DNA from: Rhodospirillaceae bacterium
Lineage (GTDB): Bacteria > Pseudomonadota > Alphaproteobacteria > Rhodospirillales > JABJKH01
Length of the DNA: 64,000 nucleotides
Direction of reading: 5' to 3'
Assembly: GCA_018660465.1 (NCBI GenBank)
Contig: JABJKH010000013.1
Span: 1-64,000, forward strand
Position numbers and translations under genes: made by a program. A model generated the notes under the pieces. It was not told the origin of the DNA and made no database searches. It was given only the letters and a program-made list of their open reading frames with translations. This document shows, piece after piece, positions 1 to 8,243 of this stretch (positions are counted from its first letter, which is position 1; each line of letters starts with the position of its first letter).

Positions 1-34
1 TGGGACGATTACTATTACAAGTTAAAATCTTCAT
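1..34 (-). CDS. prs: Ribose-phosphate pyrophosphokinase, first codons only (partial)
   Basis: The complement reads an ATG at position 34 followed by MKILTCNSNRP before the window ends. This closely resembles the usual N-terminus of alphaproteobacterial PRPP synthetase, which makes phosphoribosyl pyrophosphate from ribose 5-phosphate and ATP for nucleotide, histidine and tryptophan synthesis. Only about 11 codons are present, so the call rests on the N-terminal match and on gene order: prs downstream of pgeF on the same strand is a familiar arrangement in Rhodospirillales. About 110 bases separate it from the disrupted lipoprotein gene and could hold its own promoter. Confidence 0.65.
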   Translation of the reverse strand, partial: MKILTCNSNRP

Positions 35-145
35 TTTTGAAGGTCTCTTTATCGTCCCAAATTTAATGACAACACCGCGACGCGGCGGAACTTACCAATA
101 GGGGCTCGGACTGTAAACGTGATTCTCTAATATTACGATTTGGTG

Positions 146-1088
146 TTATTGCGGCGGCAAAGCTCTGCCTGGAATTTGCGGTAAATCGGCCGGTGGCGGT
201 GGTGGCGTATAAATCTCCTGTGACGTCACCCGCCCACCTCTAGAACCATCCAGAACTTGCTCAATGCCATCGACAGCGGCGGCGGCAACAAGATTAGCAA
301 CATGACCCCAAGCCGCGTTCAAACTTCGACTCGGTACAAAATTTTCCTGGGTTGCACGGCCCAATAGTGCGCCAGACGCGGTTGAGACAGTCCAAATGAT
401 TTTCACCGGTTCCTTGCCCTGCACCGGCAAGCCGACATCAACATGACCCTGCAACGCATAGGCCGCCTGACGTGGGTCCTTGGTAATAAAGATGTCGACC
501 GCCCGCAACGCGGCTTCAATGGCGTTGGTGAGTGCGACGTTGCCGTCACCCGGCGCGCCAATGACGGGTTTGACCACCATTGCCGTGGTGATAGGTGCCC
601 TTGCCGGCGTTGGTTTCTTCTTAGGCGCATTCGGCAGCATCGCTAAGATCGGTCCGAGCGCGCCGTTGCCGACAGAGCGAATGATGCGAGGATCGCCAAA
701 TTCCCACTGAGTCCGGGTCGCCTTGACGCCTTGAGTGTGGCTGCCCAACGTTATCCTGTAATTCCCACTTTATGTAGATATAGTCCTCATCACTCTTGCC
801 CAACAAATTGAGTTCGGTGCGGCCCTTAAGGATGTAACGGCTCGGTCGGGTTGGGTCGATGGTTGCCGGGACACGAGATTTTTCCAATCGGTCCGAAACT
901 TCTTCCGCCAGAAGCCTGGCCATCGGCACCGCCGGCCCTTCCAAAAGCTCAACCCGCACGCCTAAGTTCTGGTTTACTTCGGCCTTGGATTTAGGCCAGA
1001 TTTCGAAGCCTGCGATTGACGTCGGCTCACCCGCTTCGCACGCCGACAGAACGAAGACCACAATCAGGAATTTCCAGCACCCCTTCAT
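146..1088 (-). pseudogene. Putative lipoprotein gene broken by a frameshift
   Basis: Two overlapping minus-strand frames appear to be halves of one protein. The first begins at the ATG at 1088 with a lipoprotein signal (MKGCWKFLIVVFVLSAC, Cys at residue 17) and runs through a segment ending near IKWELQDNV. The second, in the +1 frame, continues from about position 748 with GSHTQGVKATRTQWEFGDPR and ends at 146 in a Pro-rich tail. The join lies at about 745-750, where skipping one base restores a continuous reading frame. The intact product would be about 313 residues, an outer-membrane or periplasmic lipoprotein of unknown function. It lies downstream of pgeF and upstream of prs. A sequencing or assembly error is as likely as a true mutation. 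Confidence 0.65.
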
Positions 1089-1102
1089 AAGCCAGCACTT
1101 CT

Positions 1103-1171
1103 TCACAAAATCGCGCAAGACGCCATAAGCCCTAAGACCAGCGCCACCGCCATAAACATCATGTAGGGCAT
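1103..1171 (-). CDS. Possible 22-codon hydrophobic peptide
   Basis: Between pgeF and the lipoprotein lies a short frame with a strong ribosome-binding site (AAAGGGGGA, about 3 bases before the ATG at 1171). It encodes MPYMMFMAVALVLGLMASC followed by AIL and a stop, 22 residues in all. The peptide is almost wholly hydrophobic and could span the membrane once. Its end resembles a lipobox (LMASC). It could be a leader peptide, a small membrane protein, or a chance frame whose Shine-Dalgarno really serves translation of the downstream lipoprotein. No homologue is recognised, and the evidence is only the strong SD and the hydrophobicity. Confidence 0.35.
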   Translation of the reverse strand: MPYMMFMAVALVLGLMASCAIL

Positions 1172-1200
1172 ATTTCCCCCTTTCTACCAAGGAGCATTAA

Positions 1201-1968
1201 TCATCCGGTCAATAAGATCGCCGACAACCCACGACCATAATCTGATTCTCCTCGGTGGGTGGCACGACGGTAACTGAAAAATCGGTCTTCGTCTGTATAG
1301 GTATCAACATCCACCACGTCCACCTGTTCCAGACTCAAGGCGAGCAATTGACGTTCGACGTATCCTGCCAGATCAAACATGAAATGCTCGGCTTGAGTTG
1401 ACGCCACGAAGAACTCGGCGGATTTACTATCTTCGTCAACAAAACCACGATGGAATTCAGGCCCAACTTCATAAGACCGTTGCTGAATGCAGGGACCGAT
1501 AGCGGCCTGAATTCGATTTACGTCGGCACCCAGATCGACCATGGCACCGACTGTTGCGCCTAAGACGCCTTCCTTGGCCCCACGCCACCCCGCGTGGGCG
1601 GCACCAATTACACGAGCATTAGCATCGGCGAACAGGACCGGCGCGCAATCAGCTGTTAATATGCCGAGGGCAATTCCTTCATGGCGACTGACCATACCAT
1701 CGGCTTTTGGTGCCTGATCCGCTTCCCATGGTTCTTTAACTTCAACGACATTCGGCGAATGGATTTGATGGACCGTGTTTAGAACAACACCCTCCATGCC
1801 CAGTTTTTCCACCGCGCGCGTTCGATTTTGACGCACCGCGTCGGTTTCGTCATCGGAACCGTAACCACAGTTGAGGCCGCGGTAGATGCCTTGGCTGCAA
1901 CCGCCTTTACGGGTGAAGAAGCCGTGGCGAATGCCTGTTACGTCGTTCAGGGTTTCAGTTGTCAGCAT
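1201..1968 (-). CDS. pgeF: PgeF/YfiH-type multi-copper-oxidase-like purine nucleoside phosphorylase family
   Basis: The 255-residue protein belongs to the laccase-domain (YfiH, YlmD, LACC1) family. Family members are reported to act on purine nucleosides, and E. coli PgeF is described as a peptidoglycan editing factor. Conserved segments are visible: HGFFTRKGG (15-23), NTVHQIHSP with His70, LTADCAPVLFAD with Cys108, AAHAGWRG with His125, and AAIGPC (155-160). The two histidines and the cysteine form the family's metal or active site. Length is typical. The gene starts inside the end of the MidA-like gene (7-bp overlap), so the pair is probably translationally coupled in one lgt-MidA-pgeF transcript. 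Confidence 0.93.
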   Translation of the reverse strand: MLTTETLNDVTGIRHGFFTRKGGCSQGIYRGLNCGYGSDDETDAVRQNRTRAVEKLGMEGVVLNTVHQIHSPNVVEVKEPWEADQAPKADGMVSRHEGIALGILTADCAPVLFADANARVIGAAHAGWRGAKEGVLGATVGAMVDLGADVNRIQAAIGPCIQQRSYEVGPEFHRGFVDEDSKSAEFFVASTQAEHFMFDLAGYVERQLLALSLEQVDVVDVDTYTDEDRFFSYRRATHRGESDYGRGLSAILLTG

Positions 1969-2987
1969 GTCGTTTCATTATTAATAATCAGTACCTTGAA
2001 CAGGGTGCCCATTTCGTCCTCGCCAATCAAGCGGTTGAGGGCAGAATTGATTTCTGCCGCCTGTTCCGATGTTGCTTCAGCACTCAGTATCTCGGCCCGC
2101 TTATCAATTCCCAGAGTAAGCAAAAAATTTCGTTGCGTCAGAAAGATATCAACATTTGCGCCGGCTTCGGTTATTGCTTGGGACAGGCGTTCAAAATTTA
2201 CGTGTGCGGTTAGGTCCACCTCGCCAGGATCATCTAAGACGGAATGGTATTGGTGGTTTTTAACAGCCTGCAATGTGTCGGCAGGTTCCGCCTTGGCATA
2301 CCCATAATCTATCATCACAGCGCCACCGCCGTGATTGGCGATTCGTTTGCCAAGAGCTTCGGCAATCTCAATTCCGGCAGGGCAGTCTTCCAAGATCGCG
2401 CCGACTTCTGCATTAGGAAAGTCGCCGCTTTCGGTTTTATCCGAAACGATAAAGCAAAAGTTGTCGCCATCTAGACCAACCAATCGTTCACACCACCCTT
2501 CAGAAGTCCGTTCTAATTGCCGGATCGGCAGGGCATCGAAGAATTCATTGGCGACGAATAACATCGGCCCCTCTGGCACATCGTCAAGGCGGTCACACCA
2601 CACGGGCTCAACATGCAAGGTCTCTTTTTGCATGCTTCGAAGCACTGGACTGGTTTCGATCAAATGAAGACGGAGGGCTTGGATGAAGGCTGGGTCCTGC
2701 CCGGCCGCTCGCAAAAAATCCGCCATCAGTGTGCCGCGACCAGGGCCAGCCTCAACCACATAAATTGGATCAAGCGCGCCCATTTGTCGCCACTGCACCA
2801 GACACCAAAGCCCCAACAACTCGCCAAACATCTGGCTGATCTCTGGTGCGGTGATGAAATCCCCGGCAACGCCTAACGGGTCCCGCGTCGCATAATAGTG
2901 CGCGTTGCAAATTTCGATATACTGGGCAACGGAGATCGGGCCGTGTTTGGAAATCAACCGGCGCAGATCATCGGCGACCTCCGGCAT
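1962..2987 (-). CDS. MidA/NDUFAF7-like SAM-dependent methyltransferase
   Basis: The 341-residue product matches the MidA family. Its eukaryotic member NDUFAF7 dimethylates an arginine of a complex I subunit during assembly. Signature segments are DPLGVAGDFITAPEISQMFG (about 36-55) and the SAM-binding VVEAGPGRGTLMADFLRA (about 78-95). Later segments FVANEFFDALPIRQ and MIDYGY are also typical. The bacterial substrate is not established, and respiratory complex I assembly is an inference from the eukaryotic case. The gene follows lgt by six bases and overlaps pgeF by seven, an order often seen in alphaproteobacteria. Confidence 0.9.
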   Translation of the reverse strand: MPEVADDLRRLISKHGPISVAQYIEICNAHYYATRDPLGVAGDFITAPEISQMFGELLGLWCLVQWRQMGALDPIYVVEAGPGRGTLMADFLRAAGQDPAFIQALRLHLIETSPVLRSMQKETLHVEPVWCDRLDDVPEGPMLFVANEFFDALPIRQLERTSEGWCERLVGLDGDNFCFIVSDKTESGDFPNAEVGAILEDCPAGIEIAEALGKRIANHGGGAVMIDYGYAKAEPADTLQAVKNHQYHSVLDDPGEVDLTAHVNFERLSQAITEAGANVDIFLTQRNFLLTLGIDKRAEILSAEATSEQAAEINSALNRLIGEDEMGTLFKVLIINNETTC

Positions 2988-2993
2988 CGTAGT

Positions 2994-3788
2994 CTAGGAC
3001 CCTGGCTTGGCGCGAACGATCAGCCAAATGCCGAACAGAATCAAAGGTGCCGATAACCACTGCCCCATGGTCGTCCCACCTACGAGAAATCCGATATGGT
3101 AGTCAGGCTGGCGGAACAGTTCAGCCACACTTCGGGCTAAGCCATAACCGATAAAGAACACCCCCGTGAGTAAACCCGTCCGGCGGCGAATCGCCTCGTT
3201 CTGTCGCAAAAAATACAAAATCAAAAATAGGAAAAGACCTTCCAGCAGAGCCTCATAAAGCTGGCTCGGGTGGCGCGGTTGTGGGCCGCCATGAGGGAAC
3301 ACCATCGCCCACGGGACATCACTCACCCGACCAATCAATTCGCCATTTACAAAGTTGGCGACCCGCCCGAGGAAAAGTCCGATGGGTGCAGCGCAGGCGA
3401 TCATGTCGGCGAACCCCCAGACCGGAATGCCGCGTTTGCGCGAAAACAACCACGTCGTAAAAATTACGCCCAGGAACCCGCCGTGAAACGACATTCCGCC
3501 TTGCCAGACCTGAAAGATCGCCAACGGATGATCGATAAAGTACCCAAACTTATAAAATAAAACGTAGCCTAGCCTACCGCCCAAAATTACGCCAAGAATC
3601 GCCCAGATCAAAAAATCATCAACGTCTATGGCGCGAACAATTTCCGGTGGCCGCCGGGTCATGGACTTCATGTACCAAATCGCACCGAGCAGCCCAAAAA
3701 TATAAGCCAGCGCATACCAACGAACAGCAAGCGGTCCGACGGAAAAAATGATCGGGTCGATCATGGGGTACGGTAAAGCGAACAACAT
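2994..3788 (-). CDS. lgt: Prolipoprotein diacylglyceryl transferase
   Basis: Lgt transfers diacylglycerol from phosphatidylglycerol to the lipobox cysteine of prolipoproteins in the inner membrane, the first step of lipoprotein maturation. The 264-residue sequence is of normal length and has about seven hydrophobic segments. The Lgt signature GRVANFVNGELIGR (141-154) and GMSFHGGFLG with the conserved His102 are present, as is RHPSQLYEA (172-180). The start at 3788 is the longest sensible one. A second Met at codon 9 would still leave an intact protein. The gene follows hldD by six bases. Two lipoproteins in the window (the broken one at 146-1088 and PqiC) would be its clients. Confidence 0.96.
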   Translation of the reverse strand: MLFALPYPMIDPIIFSVGPLAVRWYALAYIFGLLGAIWYMKSMTRRPPEIVRAIDVDDFLIWAILGVILGGRLGYVLFYKFGYFIDHPLAIFQVWQGGMSFHGGFLGVIFTTWLFSRKRGIPVWGFADMIACAAPIGLFLGRVANFVNGELIGRVSDVPWAMVFPHGGPQPRHPSQLYEALLEGLFLFLILYFLRQNEAIRRRTGLLTGVFFIGYGLARSVAELFRQPDYHIGFLVGGTTMGQWLSAPLILFGIWLIVRAKPGS

Positions 3789-3794
3789 ACGCGC

Positions 3795-4781
3795 TTAACG
3801 GTAGCTATCTTCGGCGATGAGGTAGTCCTTCACATACGCAGAAATGCCGTCTTCAAGCGACGTAAAAGGATGGACATACCCGGCATCGCGCAGCCGCGTC
3901 ATATTGGCTTGGGTAAAGTATTGGTATTTGTCGCGGATGTTTTCAGGTGTCGGCACGTAGTCAATCTTTGGGTCCTGACCAACCGAGGCATAGACAGCAT
4001 TGGCGAGATCAAGGAACGACCGTGCTTGGCCCGTGCCGCAGTTAAACAGACCATTGACGTTTTTATTTTCGAGCAACCACAGAACGATATTCACGCAATC
4101 ATCCACCCAGACAAAGTCACGTAGCTGGCCACCATCTTCGTAGTCAGCGTGATGTGACTCGAACAAATTCATGGTGCCGCCATCGCGTGCAATCGGAAAT
4201 ACCTGATGGGCAACACTACGTTGGCCTTCTTTGTGATATTCGTTGGGGCCGTAGACGTTAAAGAACTTTAGGCCCGCCCAGTGGGGTGGACGGGGATCGT
4301 TATGCTGGATGGACCGCGCTATGCGTCGGTCGAACAGATGCTTGCTCCAGCCGTAGGCGTTCAGCGGCTTTAGTCCTGCCAAGCCCTCGACCGAGCCATC
4401 ATCATCAAAGCCTTCGGCACCATCGCCGTAGGTTGCGGCGGAAGACGCATAAATAAAGCTCGCGTGATTTTCCGTACACCACTGCCAAAGTGCCATCGAC
4501 ATGTGGAAATTATTCTGGATGATTAAATCGGCATCGGTCTCTGTCGTCGCGGAAATGGCTCCCATGTGGATGATAGCGTCAATATTGGTCTCATGCGCTG
4601 CCAAGAAATCGAACAACCCCTCGGGCGGAACGATGTCATACAGTTCGCGCTTGGCAACGTTGCGCCATTTATCATCACTGCCCAACACGTCGCAGATGAC
4701 GAGGTTTTCATACCCCTTTTCTTCCATGACAGCCGCGATATTGGAGCCAATAAATCCGGCCCCCCCGGTGATCACATACAT
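3795..4781 (-). CDS. hldD: ADP-L-glycero-D-manno-heptose 6-epimerase
   Basis: HldD (RfaD) converts ADP-D,D-heptose to ADP-L,D-heptose, the donor for the LPS inner core. I choose the ATG at 4781 because it puts the NAD-binding loop GGAGFIGSN at residues 6-14, as in the family. The frame is open 23 codons further upstream, but that extension runs into the divergent promoter region. Length from this start is 328 residues. The SDR catalytic set is visible: Ser114 in SSAATYGD and Tyr143-x3-Lys147 in YGWSKHLF. It heads the minus-strand run hldD-lgt-MidA-pgeF and is divergent from ubiK. Another heptose pair lies at the far end of the window (62276-63961). Confidence 0.94.
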   Translation of the reverse strand: MYVITGGAGFIGSNIAAVMEEKGYENLVICDVLGSDDKWRNVAKRELYDIVPPEGLFDFLAAHETNIDAIIHMGAISATTETDADLIIQNNFHMSMALWQWCTENHASFIYASSAATYGDGAEGFDDDGSVEGLAGLKPLNAYGWSKHLFDRRIARSIQHNDPRPPHWAGLKFFNVYGPNEYHKEGQRSVAHQVFPIARDGGTMNLFESHHADYEDGGQLRDFVWVDDCVNIVLWLLENKNVNGLFNCGTGQARSFLDLANAVYASVGQDPKIDYVPTPENIRDKYQYFTQANMTRLRDAGYVHPFTSLEDGISAYVKDYLIAEDSYR

Positions 4782-4844
4782 GACCAAATCCAATCCAATT
4801 AAAGTCCGAAACTTATAGGGTGTGCCACGGCTACCCGCAAGCGG

Positions 4845-4873
4845 TTGCACCCAAAGCTGCTCCTGTTCATAAT
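4845..4873 (+). promoter_or_regulatory. Candidate sigma-70 promoter for ubiK
   Basis: TTGCAC (4845-4850) and CATAAT (4868-4873) are separated by 17 bases. The -10 matches the consensus at five of six positions and the -35 at three of six. It lies 38 bases before the ubiK start in the 129-bp divergent gap with hldD. Found by eye only. Confidence 0.45.
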
Positions 4874-4910
4874 ATACCCCTTAAATCTTAACGAATTAGA
4901 GAACGGCACA

Positions 4911-5186
4911 ATGCAAAGCAATAATCGGGTCCTCGACGATCTCGCAAAAGTCGCCAATGGCGCGGTATCCACCCTCGTCGGTATGAAAGGCGAAGCCGAA
5001 GCCCTGGTCCGCCAACAGCTTGAACGGCTGCTGTCCGAAATGGATGTTGCCCAGCGCGACGAATTCGAAGCCGTCAAAGCGATGGCGCAAAAAGCCCGGA
5101 CGGAACAAGAAAAGCTGGAAAAGCGCGTCGCGGAGTTAGAAGCACAGCTGGCTAAGGCGAGCCCGAAGAAGAAGACAAAGAAGTAA
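4911..5186 (+). CDS. ubiK: UbiK-type accessory factor (BMFP/YqiC family)
   Basis: UbiK assists ubiquinone biosynthesis in proteobacteria and interacts with UbiJ and lipids. The 91-residue protein starts at the ATG at 4911, with GAGAACGG before it. The longer frame from 4845 overlaps the promoter and adds a non-conserved stretch. The N-terminal part LDDLAKVANGAVSTLVGMKG and the C-terminal coiled coil EKLEKRVAELEAQLAK, then a Lys-rich tail, are typical of the BMFP domain. Family length is 80-115 residues. The gene stands alone, divergent from hldD, with 60 bases before the pqi operon. Confidence 0.85.
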   Translation: MQSNNRVLDDLAKVANGAVSTLVGMKGEAEALVRQQLERLLSEMDVAQRDEFEAVKAMAQKARTEQEKLEKRVAELEAQLAKASPKKKTKK

Positions 5187-5209
5187 CTGAACCAGGGCGC
5201 TCCGTCCTT

Positions 5210-5236
5210 GTCTGAATTGTCAGGGTCTGAATTGTC
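5210..5236 (+). repeat. Two-copy 15-bp tandem repeat before pqiA
   Basis: GTCTGAATTGTC occurs at 5210-5221 and again at 5225-5236, separated by AGG, so the unit is 15 bp. The second copy abuts the Shine-Dalgarno (GGGGGAG) of the TTG-started pqiA gene. It may be a slippage duplication or a paired binding site. Confidence 0.6.
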
Positions 5237-5246
5237 GGGGGAGTAA

Positions 5247-5903
5247 TTGGCGAAGCGTTCTCCAATCAAGAAACTGGATGTGACCGGCGGCGATGGCGAT
5301 CTAACGACCTTAATCGCATGTCACGAATGTGACCTTCTGCACCGGGTGAAGCCTGTTGACGATGAGCATACGGCGAAGTGTGTTCGCTGTGGTGCGACAT
5401 TGTATCAGGAACGAAAAAACAGTGTGGACCGGACTCTAGCATTGGCATTCACAGGTCTTATTTTATTTATCATTTCAAATGTTTTTCCGTTTATGTCTTT
5501 CGAACTTGAAGGACGGTCACAAGATAACACCCTGATTTCTGGCGTTATTGAGATGTACCGCGCGGACCTTTGGGGGCTTGCGATGGTTGTCTTGCTGATG
5601 AGCATCGTCTTCCCTTTGGTTAATCTTATGGGAATTCTCTATGTCCTCATTCCTCTCAAAATGAACAAGCGACCCTGGATGTTGGCGAAGTCCTTTCGGG
5701 TGTTGGACCTACTTCATCCCTGGGGGATGACAGAAGTTTATATGCTGGGGGTCTTTGTCGCGTACGTAAAACTTTCCGATCTGGCGACCATTACACCGGG
5801 AATTGCATTGTACTCCTTCGCCGTGTTGCTGATTGTTTCTGCAGCCGCCACCGCATCTTTCGACCCCAGGATCGTATGGGAAAAAGTGGAGCAGCCCCAA
5901 TGA
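5247..5903 (+). CDS. pqiA: PqiA-domain membrane protein, first half
   Basis: This 218-residue protein carries one PqiA unit: an N-terminal zinc ribbon with paired cysteines (ACHECDLL about 26-33 and CVRCGATLY about 48-56), then four hydrophobic segments. E. coli PqiA and YebS hold two such units in one chain; here they are separate genes. PqiA proteins are inner-membrane partners of MCE-domain PqiB in phospholipid transport between membranes. The start is TTG at 5247, preceded by a strong GGGGGAG. The last codons overlap the next gene (ATGA at 5900-5903), so the two halves are probably made in equal amounts. Confidence 0.9.
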   Translation: MAKRSPIKKLDVTGGDGDLTTLIACHECDLLHRVKPVDDEHTAKCVRCGATLYQERKNSVDRTLALAFTGLILFIISNVFPFMSFELEGRSQDNTLISGVIEMYRADLWGLAMVVLLMSIVFPLVNLMGILYVLIPLKMNKRPWMLAKSFRVLDLLHPWGMTEVYMLGVFVAYVKLSDLATITPGIALYSFAVLLIVSAAATASFDPRIVWEKVEQPQ

Positions 5904-6538
5904 GTGCAGGCACTCTCACTGCTGCCAAAGCGGGGCTCGTGAGCTGTCATGCGTGCGACCTTCTTGTTAATCGAAAATCGCTAGCACGTGATCCCCACCC
6001 TGCCTGCCCCCGATGTGGCACATCCATGCATCAACGTAAACCTGACAGCCTCAACCGCACATGGGCTTTACTTATTGCCGCAGCAGTTCTGTATATTCCG
6101 GCGAACGTGTATCCGATAATGACGGTGATATCTTTCGGCAAGGGCGCGCCGGATACAATCTACAGCGGTGTTGTTCACCTCATCGAAGCGGATCAGTTGC
6201 CGATCGCGGCCTTGGTCTTTTTTGCCAGCATTGCTGTCCCCGTCTTAAAGCTGGTCGGGCTTTCATACCTTTTGTTATCGATCCAATTCAAATCAATATG
6301 GCGTCCCCGCGACAGAACGGTGCTTTATCGGGTGATCGAAGCCGTGGGCAGGTGGTCGATGATTGATATCTTTATGATTTCAATCCTTGTAGCCTTGGTT
6401 AAGCTTGGAACCATTGCGACCATTGAGCCGGGTGCGGGTGCAACATCATTTGCTGCCGTTGTCATTCTAACTATGTTTTCATCGATGAGTTTTGACCCTC
6501 GTCTCATGTGGGATGCAGTGGAGGATACAGATGGCTAA
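5900..6538 (+). CDS. pqiA: PqiA-domain membrane protein, second half
   Basis: The second PqiA unit has 212 residues from the ATG at 5900, with GGAGCAG upstream. It begins with a zinc ribbon (SCHACDLLV and CPRCGTSMHQRKPDS) and has four hydrophobic segments. Motifs such as ALLIAAAVLYIPANVYPIM and WSMIDIFMISILVALVKLG are typical of PqiA C-terminal units. It overlaps the first unit by four bases and pqiB by eight. Both units keep complete zinc ribbons, consistent with a heteromeric form of the usual two-unit PqiA. An alternative earlier start at 5876 would extend into the previous gene and is not favoured. Confidence 0.9.
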   Translation: MSAGTLTAAKAGLVSCHACDLLVNRKSLARDPHPACPRCGTSMHQRKPDSLNRTWALLIAAAVLYIPANVYPIMTVISFGKGAPDTIYSGVVHLIEADQLPIAALVFFASIAVPVLKLVGLSYLLLSIQFKSIWRPRDRTVLYRVIEAVGRWSMIDIFMISILVALVKLGTIATIEPGAGATSFAAVVILTMFSSMSFDPRLMWDAVEDTDG

Positions 6539-8243
6539 AAAATCCCAAACGCCCCCAGAAGATGACATCCCTGAGGTTACTGTTACCACCAGGTCTAGAA
6601 TCTCAACGGTATGGATTATTCCGATTGTTGCTGTTTTGATCGGGGCGTGGCTCACCTATACAACGGTCAGCGAACAGGGACCGACAATTTCGATTACCTT
6701 TGAGACAGCCGAAGGGCTTGAGGCTGGCAAGACCAAGCTCAAATACAAGGACGTTGAGGTGGGTGTTGTAGAGACAGTTGGGCTGACGGATGACCTTTCA
6801 GGCGTCGTTGTCACGGCATCGCTCATACATGGTGCCGAAGAATACCTGACGGACACTACCCGATTTTGGGTCGTGCGCCCTCGGTTTGGGGCATCTGGTG
6901 TGTCAGGTTTAGGAACGCTTGTTTCGGGCGCCTTCATCGAAATCGACCCTGGAAAGGGAGGTGCCGAGAGGGAGACGTTTAAGGGCCTGGAAACACCCCC
7001 CGTGATCAAGGCCGATGCGCCAGGTCGCCAGTACGTGTTAAAGACCGCCAAGATGGGGTCATATTCCAATGGCTCCCCCGTAAATTATAGGGGCATAAAG
7101 GTTGGCGAGGTTCTCGGCCATGAGTTGGCAAAAGACAACCGCACTATTCTGATCCATATATTTATCCATGCGCCGCACGATAAACTCGTGCGCCTGAGCA
7201 GCCGTTTCTGGAACGTAAGCGGTGTGAATGTGTCAATTGATGCCGACGGGATGAAGATTGGCACCGAGTCCCTACAAGCGCTTGTTGTTGGCGGCATCGC
7301 ATTTGAAACACCAACAAATTTAGACGCCGGCGACCCGGCGGAAAAAGGACACACGTTTCCTCTTCATGGCAGCCGAGAAGAAATTAAGGAAGCGAGTTAT
7401 GTGGAAAAAAGACCGATCATAATGTACTTTGATGGCTCGGTTCGCGGGCTTGCGCTGGGTGCCCCTGTCGAATTCCGGGGTATAAAAGTTGGCGAAGTCA
7501 CCGACGTCAAACTCGAATTCAATGCGAAAAAAAATATTTTTCAAATACCAGTCATTGCCGAGATCGAACCAGAACGCTTCACCATTCTTGGCGAACGGAA
7601 CAGGAGCGCCTATGAAAATCAATTGGAGACCTTTGTCCAAAAAGGCATGCGGGCGCAGCTCAAGACCGGGAGTTTCCTGACAGGCCAACTGTTCGTGGAT
7701 TTAGATTTTCACCCGAAGGCGGCGGCGCGGTTGATTGGGGGGGATAACTTGTTCCCCGAAATCCCCACGATCCCGACAACATTGGACGAATTTACCAATT
7801 CGATTACGGAGCTTATTACCAAGTTGCAAAAGCTTCCCTTGGTGGAGTTGACGAAGAGCCTGACAGCCACAGCGAAAGGCGCGGAACAGCTTGTTACCGC
7901 CCCTGAACTTCTTCAGGCCGTCCGAAGCTTTGATACGATTTTGCGTGAAACCAGCGCTTTGGTTAAAAACACCAACGGTCTGGTTAAGAATGTAGATGGC
8001 GTTGTCAGCAATGTGAACCAAGACGTAAGAGGCGAAGTTAAAAAGACGCTCAATCAAGTACATGAAATTCTTACATCTATCGACGATGCGGTTTCAGACA
8101 AATCTGCTCTTCGATATGACCTCGCGACAACATTGCAAGAACTGGCGGCGGCAGCGCGATCAATTCGATTGCTCACATCTTATCTCGAGCGCAATCCGAA
8201 CGCTTTGATCTACGGCAAAGGCGGACAGGGAGAACGACGATGA
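6531..8243 (+). CDS. pqiB: PqiB-type protein with three MCE domains
   Basis: This protein is anchored in the inner membrane by one N-terminal helix (WIIPIVAVLIGAWLTYTTV, about 27-45) and has three MCE (MlaD-like) domains, each marked by a G-V-x-Y/F-R/K-G-I-K-V-G-E-V type turn. They start near EGLEAGKTKLKYKDVEVG, GSPVNYRGIKVGEVLG and GAPVEFRGIKVGEVTD. A helical C-terminus follows. E. coli PqiB stacks MCE rings into a tube through the periplasm for lipid movement. The start at 6531 follows GGAGG; the frame is open 13 codons earlier inside pqiA. Length is 570 residues, close to E. coli PqiB (546). Stop overlaps pqiC by ATGA. Confidence 0.94.
   Translation: MAKKSQTPPEDDIPEVTVTTRSRISTVWIIPIVAVLIGAWLTYTTVSEQGPTISITFETAEGLEAGKTKLKYKDVEVGVVETVGLTDDLSGVVVTASLIHGAEEYLTDTTRFWVVRPRFGASGVSGLGTLVSGAFIEIDPGKGGAERETFKGLETPPVIKADAPGRQYVLKTAKMGSYSNGSPVNYRGIKVGEVLGHELAKDNRTILIHIFIHAPHDKLVRLSSRFWNVSGVNVSIDADGMKIGTESLQALVVGGIAFETPTNLDAGDPAEKGHTFPLHGSREEIKEASYVEKRPIIMYFDGSVRGLALGAPVEFRGIKVGEVTDVKLEFNAKKNIFQIPVIAEIEPERFTILGERNRSAYENQLETFVQKGMRAQLKTGSFLTGQLFVDLDFHPKAAARLIGGDNLFPEIPTIPTTLDEFTNSITELITKLQKLPLVELTKSLTATAKGAEQLVTAPELLQAVRSFDTILRETSALVKNTNGLVKNVDGVVSNVNQDVRGEVKKTLNQVHEILTSIDDAVSDKSALRYDLATTLQELAAAARSIRLLTSYLERNPNALIYGKGGQGERR

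Noticed and set aside
1-59. Perfect 9-bp inverted repeat TGGGACGAT (1-9) and ATCGTCCCA (51-59)
   Set aside because: The left arm lies inside the first codons of prs (N-R-P); a long 41-base loop makes a functional hairpin unlikely, so I take it as chance.
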